A program made the position numbers and the translations under genes. The notes under the pieces are model-generated. The model was not told where the DNA came from. It saw nothing but the letters and a program-made list of their open reading frames with translations, and searched no databases. A DNA stretch of 64,000 bases from Membranihabitans marinus. Lineage in GTDB: Bacteria; Bacteroidota; Bacteroidia; Chitinophagales; Saprospiraceae. Shown here in pieces: positions 19,043-27,065 of the stretch; position 1 is the first letter of the stretch; each line of letters starts with the position of its first letter. The stretch is from assembly GCF_019802045.1 (NCBI RefSeq), contig NZ_JAHVHU010000004.1:62001-126000 (forward strand), given 5' to 3'.

Positions 19043-20005
19043 ATGGTTCACAGAGATGAAATAGAGGAATTGCGAAGCGGTCTGACGAAAGGGAATGTCA
19101 GAGCGCTATCCAGGGCAATTACTTTGGTGGAAAGTCAGCGGAAAGAAGATCAGGATGGTAAAGTCCAGTTATTGCGATCCATTCAAAATATGCGTGTACC
19201 TTCGGTGAAAATCGGGATTACAGGTAGTCCGGGTGTAGGAAAAAGTACATTCATCAATGCCTGCGTTTCCAGGTTGGGCGGCTCATCCCATCGCATTGCT
19301 GTATTGACTATTGATCCGTCGAGTAAAAAATCCGGAGGGAGCATTCTGGGCGATAAATTACGGATGACTGACCTGGTACACATGGAAGAGGTATATGTTC
19401 GTCCCAGTCCTTCAAAAGGCGTTCTGGGCGGAATCAACTTAACTACCTGGGAGACTATTCAACTGTGCGAAGCCGCAGGGTATGATTTTATATTTGTCGA
19501 GACTGTGGGCATTGGCCAGTCCGAATTGGAAGTAAAATACCTGGTCAATGAGGTATGGTACCTGACGATGGCCCGTTCCGGTGATGAAATACAGGGCATT
19601 AAACGAGGTATTCTCGAAGTAGTTGACCGCGTTATTGTCACCAAATCTGATATCGATCCCCACGGTTCCCGAAGGACCGCTGCTATGTTGCAACAAACGG
19701 TCCGATCGATTCATCCGGAGGACAACAAAGTTGAATTTTATGAAGTTTCAGCTCTCAACACGGAGTCTCTCAATTCTTTGATGTCAGACCTTCTGCAGAC
19801 ATCTGCGCAACCATTGTCTCAGAATCAGCAGCGTTTTTGGTTTGATCGAGCGTGGCAGGAAGCTTTTTTAACGTTTCTGGAATCAAACCCCGCGATGAAA
19901 GATATGTATCATAAAAAGATGCTTGAAGTAGAAAGTGGTCAGACCGACCATTGGTCAGCCATCGATTCATTGAAAACAGAGTTACAAAGAATATGGAGCA
20001 GGTAG
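19043..20005 (+). CDS. meaB: MeaB/ArgK-type P-loop GTPase
   Basis: The 320-residue protein is a G3E-family GTPase chaperone for methylmalonyl-CoA mutase. Visible are the P-loop GSPGVGKST (61-69), VLTIDPSSKKSGGSILGDK (switch region), the FIFVETVGIGQSE segment with Walker B, and the guanine-specificity-type VTKSDID. MeaB loads and protects adenosylcobalamin on the mutase; the mutase genes are not in this window. Length is typical. The downstream M23 peptidase gene begins 2 nt after the stop (or overlaps it), so the two are cotranscribed although functionally unrelated as far as I can see. Confidence 0.92.
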   Translation: MVHRDEIEELRSGLTKGNVRALSRAITLVESQRKEDQDGKVQLLRSIQNMRVPSVKIGITGSPGVGKSTFINACVSRLGGSSHRIAVLTIDPSSKKSGGSILGDKLRMTDLVHMEEVYVRPSPSKGVLGGINLTTWETIQLCEAAGYDFIFVETVGIGQSELEVKYLVNEVWYLTMARSGDEIQGIKRGILEVVDRVIVTKSDIDPHGSRRTAAMLQQTVRSIHPEDNKVEFYEVSALNTESLNSLMSDLLQTSAQPLSQNQQRFWFDRAWQEAFLTFLESNPAMKDMYHKKMLEVESGQTDHWSAIDSLKTELQRIWSR

Positions 20006-20007
20006 AT

Positions 20008-21705
20008 ATGCGAAAGTTTAAAAAAAGACGTCTTTTGGGGGGGCTCAAAGTGTTTGTTTTTCTCCTCCTTTCGGTTTCGTTTTTCAGCCTTACAAGTAAT
20101 GCGCAACCCATTCATTGGCAATCTCCTATTGAAGGTGAGGTGCTTCTTTCAGGCACTTTCGGTGAGTTACGTGGATCTCACTACCACGCGGGAACGGACA
20201 TCAAGCCCAATCTTCCGGTACAGAATATCCTGGCCGTCGCCGATGGATTTGTGAAGGAAATCCTGGTCCGGGGCGGATCGTACGGCAATGCGCTTATTCT
20301 ACAACACAAAGACGGGTATCAATCGCTGTATGGACATCTGGACCATTTTATTCCTGCGCTTGACTCCATAGTGCGTCGTGCCCAATATGATAGGCAAAAC
20401 TTTTCAGTATCGATTGAATTAGACTCTACCGAGTTCCCGGTAACCCGGGGGACGGTCATTGGCGTTATGGGAAATACAGGCCATTCTTTCGGACGACATT
20501 TGCACTTTGAGGTGCGGCATCCATCGGGCACGATGTACAACCCCCTTCGATCTTTACCTGATGTCCGGGATGATACGCCGCCACAGTTTAGAAATCTTAA
20601 AATAAATTACCACGATGACCAAGGCCGGGAGTTCCGCGAAAAAACCATCGGGATTAGATCTTTGGGGGGCGGAAAATACACCGCAGGTGACCTGGTTCTC
20701 AACTCTTTTAAATACTCTTTGGCTGTGGATGTCGTGGATTTGCACCAGAAAACTTATAACCGGAATGGAGTATATAAATTGGAATTATACCGGGACAGTT
20801 CCTTGGTTTACCAGTCCGTTTTTGATTCTCTAAGCAGGGACGATCGAAAATACTATCCGGAGCACATTGATCACATCCGGTCTGCTGATTCCAAAGCCGT
20901 TTATCACATGCTTCGATTTACGAATAATGAAACATTATCTCAAATAGACGATAAAAATGCCGGACTGATACGGCCCTACCCTTTCCAGACTCAAAATTAT
21001 ATGGTGAAAGCAGCCGACTTCCAAGGCAATACATCCTCCCTGACCTTTTCGATCCGACGCGTAGAAAACCCATCCATTGATTATGCCGTGATGTACAATT
21101 ACAAGATCGATGCGTCTGAATCAAGTCGGATAGATCTCGATCATTTTTCATTAATTATTCCATCGGGTACGTTTGTTCGGGACCAACGATTGTATATTTT
21201 CGAAGAAGAAGTGGTTCGTGACAACGATAAGAAACGAATGATTCATATGACAGAAAACCAGCTTCCGCTGTATGAACGTCCACTGCTATTATTGAAATCA
21301 AACCTACCTTTGGAGGACAAAAGCAAGTGGACTTTGGCGCAGTGCGATGGAGCCAATTTCCGGGCAGTAAAGACCATTCGGGAAAAAGATCATTTTGCAG
21401 CGCGAATTTCCAGAATGGGTGATTATTGTCTGGCGAAAGATACATTACCCCCTGAAGTGAAATTGATGCGACAGAACAATTCATTGTGGTATTTTACGGT
21501 GACGGACAATATGCATTCCTTTTCGGCACTGGATTATTCTGCCACGGTGGATGGCGAATGGACCTTGGTGGAAGCGGATGATAAAAACAACCGGCTTATT
21601 TTCCGGGAATTTGACAAGTATCGGAATGGTGACACGCACACTTTTGAATTGACGGTCCGGGATCCCTGTGGCAATGACACGACGATAACTTTGAACTTTA
21701 AATAA
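20008..21705 (+). CDS. Exported M23 (LytM) peptidase
   Basis: I take the ATG at 20008, directly after the meaB stop, giving 565 residues with a basic N-region (MRKFKKRRLL), a hydrophobic signal core and cleavage near SNAQP. The frame is open further upstream inside meaB, but those residues precede a normal signal peptide and are probably not translated. The LytM domain has the zinc ligands in SHYHAGTD (His60, Asp64) and HLHFEVR (His166), plus YGHLDH at 109-113, so it looks active on peptidoglycan crosslinks. The large C-terminal part (about 200-565) is beta-rich, without a recognised motif, and may bind the envelope. Confidence 0.85.
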   Translation: MRKFKKRRLLGGLKVFVFLLLSVSFFSLTSNAQPIHWQSPIEGEVLLSGTFGELRGSHYHAGTDIKPNLPVQNILAVADGFVKEILVRGGSYGNALILQHKDGYQSLYGHLDHFIPALDSIVRRAQYDRQNFSVSIELDSTEFPVTRGTVIGVMGNTGHSFGRHLHFEVRHPSGTMYNPLRSLPDVRDDTPPQFRNLKINYHDDQGREFREKTIGIRSLGGGKYTAGDLVLNSFKYSLAVDVVDLHQKTYNRNGVYKLELYRDSSLVYQSVFDSLSRDDRKYYPEHIDHIRSADSKAVYHMLRFTNNETLSQIDDKNAGLIRPYPFQTQNYMVKAADFQGNTSSLTFSIRRVENPSIDYAVMYNYKIDASESSRIDLDHFSLIIPSGTFVRDQRLYIFEEEVVRDNDKKRMIHMTENQLPLYERPLLLLKSNLPLEDKSKWTLAQCDGANFRAVKTIREKDHFAARISRMGDYCLAKDTLPPEVKLMRQNNSLWYFTVTDNMHSFSALDYSATVDGEWTLVEADDKNNRLIFREFDKYRNGDTHTFELTVRDPCGNDTTITLNFK

Positions 21706-21738
21706 CGCAAATCAGTGTAATAAATAAAATATATAAAG

Positions 21739-21746
21739 TACCTTTG
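21739..21746 (+). promoter_or_regulatory. Candidate promoter -7 box of the helicase gene
   Basis: TACCTTTG matches TAnnTTTG exactly. Transcription from about 21753 would leave a leader near 187 nt before the helicase ATG, unusually long in this window and reminiscent of cold-shock-controlled helicase mRNAs. The -33 element is poor. Confidence 0.4.
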
Positions 21747-21939
21747 CCGCAATAATTAATTTAATATTTGACACATCTTGCTGTATTTCAATTGCTTACA
21801 TGTTTTAAAAGCATTGCCTTTTAATAAGTCAGAAAGCGTAACCTTTCATTCTTCAATTCGAATCCGTTAACACAACGAAGGACTTACAGGTTTCTGAAAA
21901 CAGAAACGCATCCATACATCCAAGAAATAAACTCATTCA

Positions 21940-23223
21940 ATGACTTTTACAGATCTTAATCTCAGTAAATCTATTCTTCAGGCACTTTCCGAAAAAGGCT
22001 ATGAAGAACCAACTTCTATTCAGGAACAAGCTATTCCACATATACTCGATGACCGGGACATCCTCGGTTGTGCACAAACCGGTACGGGTAAGACAGCTGC
22101 TTTTTCATTGCCCATTATTCAGAAAGTGAACCGGTATAAAGAATTGCATAAGCATCACCACGGAATCCTATCATTGATTGTCAGTCCCACCAGGGAACTC
22201 GCATTGCAAATCGATGAGAGTATCCGCTCGTATAGTAAATACACGAATATAAAGCACACGGTTATTTTTGGGGGTGTTAATCAGAATCAACAAGTGAGAA
22301 AATTACAAAAAGGGATTGACATTCTGACCGCCACGCCCGGAAGGTTACTTGATTTAATACAACAAGGATTTGTTGATTTGAGCCAAGTGAAATTTTTTGT
22401 GTTGGACGAGGCCGATCGAATGCTCGACATGGGATTCATCCACGATATTCGTAAAATCATCGATTATTTACCCCGTAAAAGACAATCGCTGTTTTTCTCA
22501 GCTACGATCCCTGACAATATTATTACGTTGTCACAAAGTATTTTGACGAACCCGGTGAAGATCGAAGTTTCTCCCGAAACGACAACAGCGGATACCGTAC
22601 AGCAATACATTTACTACACGAACAAGCAAACTAAAAACGATCTATTGCTTCATATTTTGGAGGATGATCAAAAAGATCAGGTGTTGCTCTTTTCTCGAAC
22701 CAAACACGGGGCCAATCGAATAGCCCGGAATTTGTCAAAGAAAAAGATCCGGGCCGCTGCCATACACGGGGATCGATCGCAGAACCAGCGTCAGCAGGCG
22801 CTTAAAGATTTTAAGCAAGGTAAAGTGCGTGTGTTGGTTGCCACTGATATCGCTTCCAGGGGGATTGATATTGATAAATTGCGTTATGTGATTAATTATG
22901 ATATACCCAACGAATCTGAAACCTATGTCCATCGGATTGGCCGATCAGGTCGTGCTGGTGAGGAAGGAATTGCGATTTCTATAAGTGAACCGGAAGAAAA
23001 TGCTTTTGTTCGGGATATAGAGAAACTGATTCAACAAAAGATTGAAGTGGTGGACGAGAATCCATTTCCTCAGACCGAAAAACCAATGACTGCGGCAGAA
23101 CGCAAAGAATGGAATAAAGAGAAAGCCCGTCGACGTCAAGCTTTTTTCGCAAACCGGAAAAAAGGAAAACAAAATGGATCGAAGAATGGCCAGTCCCGTC
23201 GAAAATCCAAGCACAAAAGATAA
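21940..23223 (+). CDS. DEAD-box ATP-dependent RNA helicase (RhlE type)
   Basis: The 427-residue protein has all helicase motifs in order: Q motif (YEEPTSIQEQAIP), Walker A AQTGTGKT (45-52), PTRELALQ, TPGRLLD, VLDEADRM (DEAD at 156-159), SAT, and in the second RecA domain ATDIASRGID and HRIGRSGRAG. The C-terminal tail is short and strongly basic (RKKGKQNGSKNGQSRRKSK), suited to non-specific RNA binding as in RhlE. It would remodel structured RNA in ribosome assembly or mRNA decay, often at low temperature. The long untranslated leader suggests post-transcriptional control. Confidence 0.93.
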   Translation: MTFTDLNLSKSILQALSEKGYEEPTSIQEQAIPHILDDRDILGCAQTGTGKTAAFSLPIIQKVNRYKELHKHHHGILSLIVSPTRELALQIDESIRSYSKYTNIKHTVIFGGVNQNQQVRKLQKGIDILTATPGRLLDLIQQGFVDLSQVKFFVLDEADRMLDMGFIHDIRKIIDYLPRKRQSLFFSATIPDNIITLSQSILTNPVKIEVSPETTTADTVQQYIYYTNKQTKNDLLLHILEDDQKDQVLLFSRTKHGANRIARNLSKKKIRAAAIHGDRSQNQRQQALKDFKQGKVRVLVATDIASRGIDIDKLRYVINYDIPNESETYVHRIGRSGRAGEEGIAISISEPEENAFVRDIEKLIQQKIEVVDENPFPQTEKPMTAAERKEWNKEKARRRQAFFANRKKGKQNGSKNGQSRRKSKHKR

Positions 23224-23258
23224 ATTTCATCAATACTTGTACCCGAAAGGAATGAATC

Positions 23259-23822
23259 TTAGAGCGACCAGGCCTGATCCACGTCTTCTATGGGCAAATC
23301 ACCAATATAGGTTCCGGGGACGGGATCATAGGCCAGGACTTCCTCACCAATGAATTCTGAAGTGAAGTAGCCGGAATAGGTTAATTCTTTCAATTGTAGG
23401 AAGAATGGCTGGTTTTCAGTCCCCGCTGACCTCGCTTTCTCGACGAGATGATCCATGATCTTATTTTGTTCTGCTGTAGAAAGCTCTGCATAGGGGGCAC
23501 CAAAGAGATTGTGGGCTCTTTTGTTAACCTTCGTCAGGTCATTTTGAAACTGTTTTTGATCTTCCGCCTTCCAAAAATGACCGATTATATCATCAATATA
23601 GGCTGGCACACCAACTTCCGATGCGGCGGGAGTTTCTGTTTTTGGTAAGATCGTATCGACCAATGACTCGAGGGTTTGAGCTTCTTTACTGTTAAAAAAA
23701 GATGGTTCCCAACCGAGCTTTATTTCAGCTTTACAACCGGCCATTAAGCCGGCCATAGTGCCACCTGATAATGCTGTACCCAATAGTAGTGTGGTGTGTT
23801 TGATTGCTTTGCGACGGTCCAT
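23259..23822 (-). CDS. Gluconate 2-dehydrogenase subunit 3-like small subunit
   Basis: The 187-residue protein belongs to the small-subunit family that accompanies GMC-type membrane dehydrogenases. It has an N-terminal export signal (MDRRKAIKHTTLLLGTALSG...) with an arginine pair like a Tat signal and a cysteine at AGCKAE that could be a lipoprotein site. The mature domain contains TLVDTILPKTETPAASEVGV, the hallmark of the family, and ends near YIGDLPIEDV. The subunit is thought to help fold or escort the flavoprotein subunit across the membrane. It lies 11 nt downstream of the GMC gene, on the same strand, as expected for a complex. Confidence 0.88.
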   Translation of the reverse strand: MDRRKAIKHTTLLLGTALSGGTMAGLMAGCKAEIKLGWEPSFFNSKEAQTLESLVDTILPKTETPAASEVGVPAYIDDIIGHFWKAEDQKQFQNDLTKVNKRAHNLFGAPYAELSTAEQNKIMDHLVEKARSAGTENQPFFLQLKELTYSGYFTSEFIGEEVLAYDPVPGTYIGDLPIEDVDQAWSL

Positions 23823-23833
23823 TCGACGAATTT

Positions 23834-25543
23834 TTAAAGATTTTGTCTGTTAAGTTCACTGATAGCATGATCGCAGGCGCGAGCAGTTAAAGCCATGTAT
23901 GTGATGGATGGATTTTGACATCCTGCGGATGTCATGCATGCACCATCAGTTACAAATACATTGGGGACATCGTGAATTTGGTTCCATTTGTTCAGGATAC
24001 TCGTTTTGGGATTACGCCCCATGCGTGCGGTACCCATTTCGTGGATGCCCTGCCCCGGATACGACATTTGGTCATTGAACTGGATGTTTTTGAGACCGGC
24101 ATTTTCCAGCATTTCAGGAATTTGAATGCGCATGTCTTTCCGCATTTCAAGTTCATTTTCTTTCCATCCGGCATCAAATCGCAATAATGGTATTCCCCAC
24201 TGATCCACAGCGTTGGGATCCTGATATACCCTGTTGTCCTCATAGGGCAGACATTCACCAAATGCGATCATACCGTATCGCCATGGTCCGCCTGGTTTGA
24301 ACAAATCTTCTTTGCTCTTTTTCCCATAATTCAACTCAGCGATATTCTGTTTCCAGCCGGTTCCTCTTCCGCCCCCACCTTGCAATCCATATCCTCGGGT
24401 GAAGTTTTTCATACCTGATTCAGCATCAATATTTCTAAAACGAGGCATGTAGGTGCCACCAGGCCGCCGTCCCTTGTAATAATAATCTTCAAGACCGTCA
24501 ACTTCTCCGGAACCGCTGATCAGAAAATGGTGATCCATCAGATATTTACCGAGGACTCCATTGGTATTGCCCATTCCTTCCGGAAAAGAGGTGGATGTGG
24601 AGTTCATCAGGATTTGCGTGCTGCCGAGCGTTGAGGCATTGACGAATATGATGCGTGCATTGAAAACCATTTCTTCTTTTGTTTCGGCATCTATAACCCG
24701 GACACCTGATGCTTTGCCGGTATTTGGATCATAGATCACAGAGTGAGCGATACTATGTGGCCGAATGGTAAGTTTGCCGGTGCGTTCAGCATCTGGGATC
24801 GTCGAGGACACAGAGCTAAAATAACCACCATACGGACATCCTCGTTTGCATCTATTCCTGTACTGGCAAGCTCCTCGGTCCTTCGGTTCGGAAAGGTTTG
24901 CTATTCGTGCATTGGTCACCATCCGGTCATCATATATCTGGTGTATCCGGTCGCGGAATTGTAATTCGGCCACGTTGAGGTCCATCGGTTTCAAAAATTC
25001 ACCGTCCGGTAGATGATGCAATCCTTCCCTCCGACCGGAAATACCTACATAGGATTCTACATAATCATACCACGGCTTAATATCTTTGTAGCGAATGGGC
25101 CAGTCAATAGCAACTCCCTCTCTGATATTGGCTTCAAAATCGAGATCGCTCCAGCGATAACACTGCCGACCCCAGGTGATCGATCGTCCACCCACATGGT
25201 TTCCACGAATCCAATCAAATCGACGATCTTCCAGGTAGGGGTGTTCGGGATCCTTCACAAACCAATGCTTGGTTTCTTGACGGACATTGCCCGGGAAACG
25301 ACTTTGTTTCGGATAATCTCTTTTAATTTCTTCCGGCGGTGTCTTCCCTCGGTGCTCCATGTCCCAGGGGTCCAGATTAGCTGTGGGATAATCGCCATGT
25401 CGTACCATGCGACCACGGTCCAATAGAAGCGTTTTTAGTCCATTTTGTGTCAATTCCTTTGCTGCCCAGCCACCGCTTATTCCAGAACCGATCACCACCG
25501 CATCGAACGTGTTGCTTTTGTTGTTTTGTGCAATATCAAACAT
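23834..25543 (-). CDS. GMC-family FAD oxidoreductase (sugar/polyol dehydrogenase)
   Basis: The 569-residue protein has the FAD dinucleotide-binding motif VIGSGISGGWAAKEL near residue 18, the GNHVGGRSITWGRQ segment, and a C-terminal GMC_oxred_C part with HEMGTARMG and the TDGACMTSAGCQNPS active-site region. A cysteine cluster, ACQYRNRCKRGCPYG (about 230-244), resembles the iron-sulfur-like clusters of bacterial sorbitol and gluconate dehydrogenases and suggests an electron relay. It would oxidise a sugar or alcohol and pass electrons to the respiratory chain. It has no own signal and is probably exported together with the small subunit encoded right after it. Substrate unknown. Confidence 0.9.
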   Translation of the reverse strand: MFDIAQNNKSNTFDAVVIGSGISGGWAAKELTQNGLKTLLLDRGRMVRHGDYPTANLDPWDMEHRGKTPPEEIKRDYPKQSRFPGNVRQETKHWFVKDPEHPYLEDRRFDWIRGNHVGGRSITWGRQCYRWSDLDFEANIREGVAIDWPIRYKDIKPWYDYVESYVGISGRREGLHHLPDGEFLKPMDLNVAELQFRDRIHQIYDDRMVTNARIANLSEPKDRGACQYRNRCKRGCPYGGYFSSVSSTIPDAERTGKLTIRPHSIAHSVIYDPNTGKASGVRVIDAETKEEMVFNARIIFVNASTLGSTQILMNSTSTSFPEGMGNTNGVLGKYLMDHHFLISGSGEVDGLEDYYYKGRRPGGTYMPRFRNIDAESGMKNFTRGYGLQGGGGRGTGWKQNIAELNYGKKSKEDLFKPGGPWRYGMIAFGECLPYEDNRVYQDPNAVDQWGIPLLRFDAGWKENELEMRKDMRIQIPEMLENAGLKNIQFNDQMSYPGQGIHEMGTARMGRNPKTSILNKWNQIHDVPNVFVTDGACMTSAGCQNPSITYMALTARACDHAISELNRQNL

Positions 25544-25701
25544 TGGTATGGTTTTACAGATCTTCTAAAAGAACCTGTTTCTGTCAATCTAATTATAAAT
25601 CTGCCAATATATTCAAATATTTCCTGATTTCGAACCTGAAGGTTGGCTCTAACATGGTATTTTAAAAATGATATAAAAATTGATATATCCATCCTGTGAA
25701 G

Positions 25702-25731
25702 TTTGACAATGGTAATTTTATCCTTACTTTG
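25702..25731 (+). promoter_or_regulatory. Candidate promoter of the kinase-yggS pair
   Basis: TTTG (25702-25705), an 18-nt spacer, then TTACTTTG (25724-25731), one mismatch from TAnnTTTG. It lies 38 nt before the kinase start. Confidence 0.45.
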
Positions 25732-25769
25732 TCGACGAACAAACATTAAGCGGCCTGGTATAAAGGGAT

Positions 25770-26396
25770 ATGGATACAATCAAACACATCGCCATCGCTG
25801 GCAATATAGGTGCCGGTAAAACCACGTTAACGCACAGCTTATCCAAGTATTTCGGATGGGAAGCACACTATGAAAATACGGACACCAATCCGTACTTAAA
25901 AGACTTTTATGATGATATGAAGCGCTGGGCTTTTCATCTTCAGATCTACTTCCTTAACAACAGGTATGCTCAGATCCTGGAGATACAACAAGGAAATCAA
26001 ACGGTGATTCAGGATCGGACCATTTATGAGGATGCATTTATTTTTGCGCCCAATCTCCATGAAATGGGATTGATGTCCTCGCGCGATTTTGACAATTATT
26101 TTCAGCTCTTCGAAACCATGAATTCTCAAATATCTCCCCCGGATTTGTTAATTTATGTTCGAGCAGGGATCCCTACACTGGTCTCGCACATACAGAACAG
26201 AGGCCGGGAGTATGAGGGTAACATGAGCCTGGAATATCTAAAAAAATTAAACAAACGGTACGAGGATTGGGTTAGCTCTTACAAAGAAGGACCATTTTTG
26301 ATTATTAATTCGGATGAGCTTGATTTCAAAAATGATCCTTCTGATTTGGGACATGTGATTGACAAGGTAAGTAGTCAATTGCATGGCTTGTTTTAA
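25770..26396 (+). CDS. Deoxynucleoside kinase
   Basis: The 208-residue protein is of the dNK/dGK-dAK family. It has the P-loop GNIGAGKT (11-18), the FGWEAHYEN segment, DRTIYEDAFIFA (the DRS-like motif with the catalytic acidic residue) and the lid arginines near IQNRGREYEGNMSLEYL. It phosphorylates deoxynucleosides for salvage in the cytoplasm; the specificity (deoxyadenosine, deoxyguanosine or pyrimidine) cannot be fixed here. Length matches bacterial enzymes. yggS follows after 9 nt on the same strand, so both probably share the promoter at 25702. Confidence 0.9.
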   Translation: MDTIKHIAIAGNIGAGKTTLTHSLSKYFGWEAHYENTDTNPYLKDFYDDMKRWAFHLQIYFLNNRYAQILEIQQGNQTVIQDRTIYEDAFIFAPNLHEMGLMSSRDFDNYFQLFETMNSQISPPDLLIYVRAGIPTLVSHIQNRGREYEGNMSLEYLKKLNKRYEDWVSSYKEGPFLIINSDELDFKNDPSDLGHVIDKVSSQLHGLF

Positions 26397-26405
26397 AATT
26401 GCAAT

Positions 26406-27065
26406 ATGACGTTCGTAAAAATAAAAGAAGAAATTTCTGTGGCTGATGCTACGCTTGTAGCTGTTTCCAAAACACATCCTGTTCAAAAAATACAAACGGT
26501 CTATGACTTGGGTCACCGTGACTTCGGAGAAAATAAAGTCCAGGAATTGATGGAAAAGGTAGGCGATCTGCCCGATGATATCCGATGGCATATGATCGGT
26601 CATCTCCAGTCCAATAAGGTAAAATATCTGGCGCCTTTTGTTCATCTGATTCATAGTCTTGATCGATTGTCTTTGGCGAAGGAAATTAATAAAGAAGGAA
26701 GAAAGGCAGATCGGGTTATTTCTGTACTGCTTCAGATTAAGATTGCGAAAGAGGACACTAAGTTTGGACTGGACCCTGAATCGATCGAAGGTTTTATGGA
26801 AAAACTTAATAATCGGAAGTATGACTTTATAAAGATTTGCGGGGTCATGGGGATGGCGACATTTACGAATGACGAAGAACAGATCAGATCGGAGTTTTTA
26901 AAATTGGAAGATGTATTCCGTTTTGTGAAGGATAAGTATTTTCAGGATGATCCCGTTTTTAATATTAAGAGTTACGGGATGTCCGCAGATTACAAAATTG
27001 CACTGGACACAGGAAGTAACATGGTTCGGGTCGGAAGTCTGATCTTTGGTGACCGGAATTATTGA
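26406..27065 (+). CDS. YggS-family PLP homeostasis protein
   Basis: The 219-residue protein is a PLPBP barrel. The lysine that binds pyridoxal phosphate is in LVAVSKTHPVQ (about residue 22), followed by RDFGENKVQEL, RWHMIGHLQSNKVKYL, CGVMGMATF, and the C-terminal phosphate loop SGMSADYKIAL... MVRVGSLIFG. Known relatives manage the free PLP pool and affect amino-acid metabolism. The protein is slightly short at its N terminus compared with relatives (about 225-235), but all core strands are present. It is convergent with the T9SS-secreted protein gene, overlapping its stop by 7 nt. Confidence 0.93.
   Translation: MTFVKIKEEISVADATLVAVSKTHPVQKIQTVYDLGHRDFGENKVQELMEKVGDLPDDIRWHMIGHLQSNKVKYLAPFVHLIHSLDRLSLAKEINKEGRKADRVISVLLQIKIAKEDTKFGLDPESIEGFMEKLNNRKYDFIKICGVMGMATFTNDEEQIRSEFLKLEDVFRFVKDKYFQDDPVFNIKSYGMSADYKIALDTGSNMVRVGSLIFGDRNY

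Noticed and set aside
19951-20007. Upstream start for the M23 peptidase inside meaB
   Set aside because: A normal signal peptide begins at the ATG at 20008; the extra residues overlap the end of meaB in another frame.
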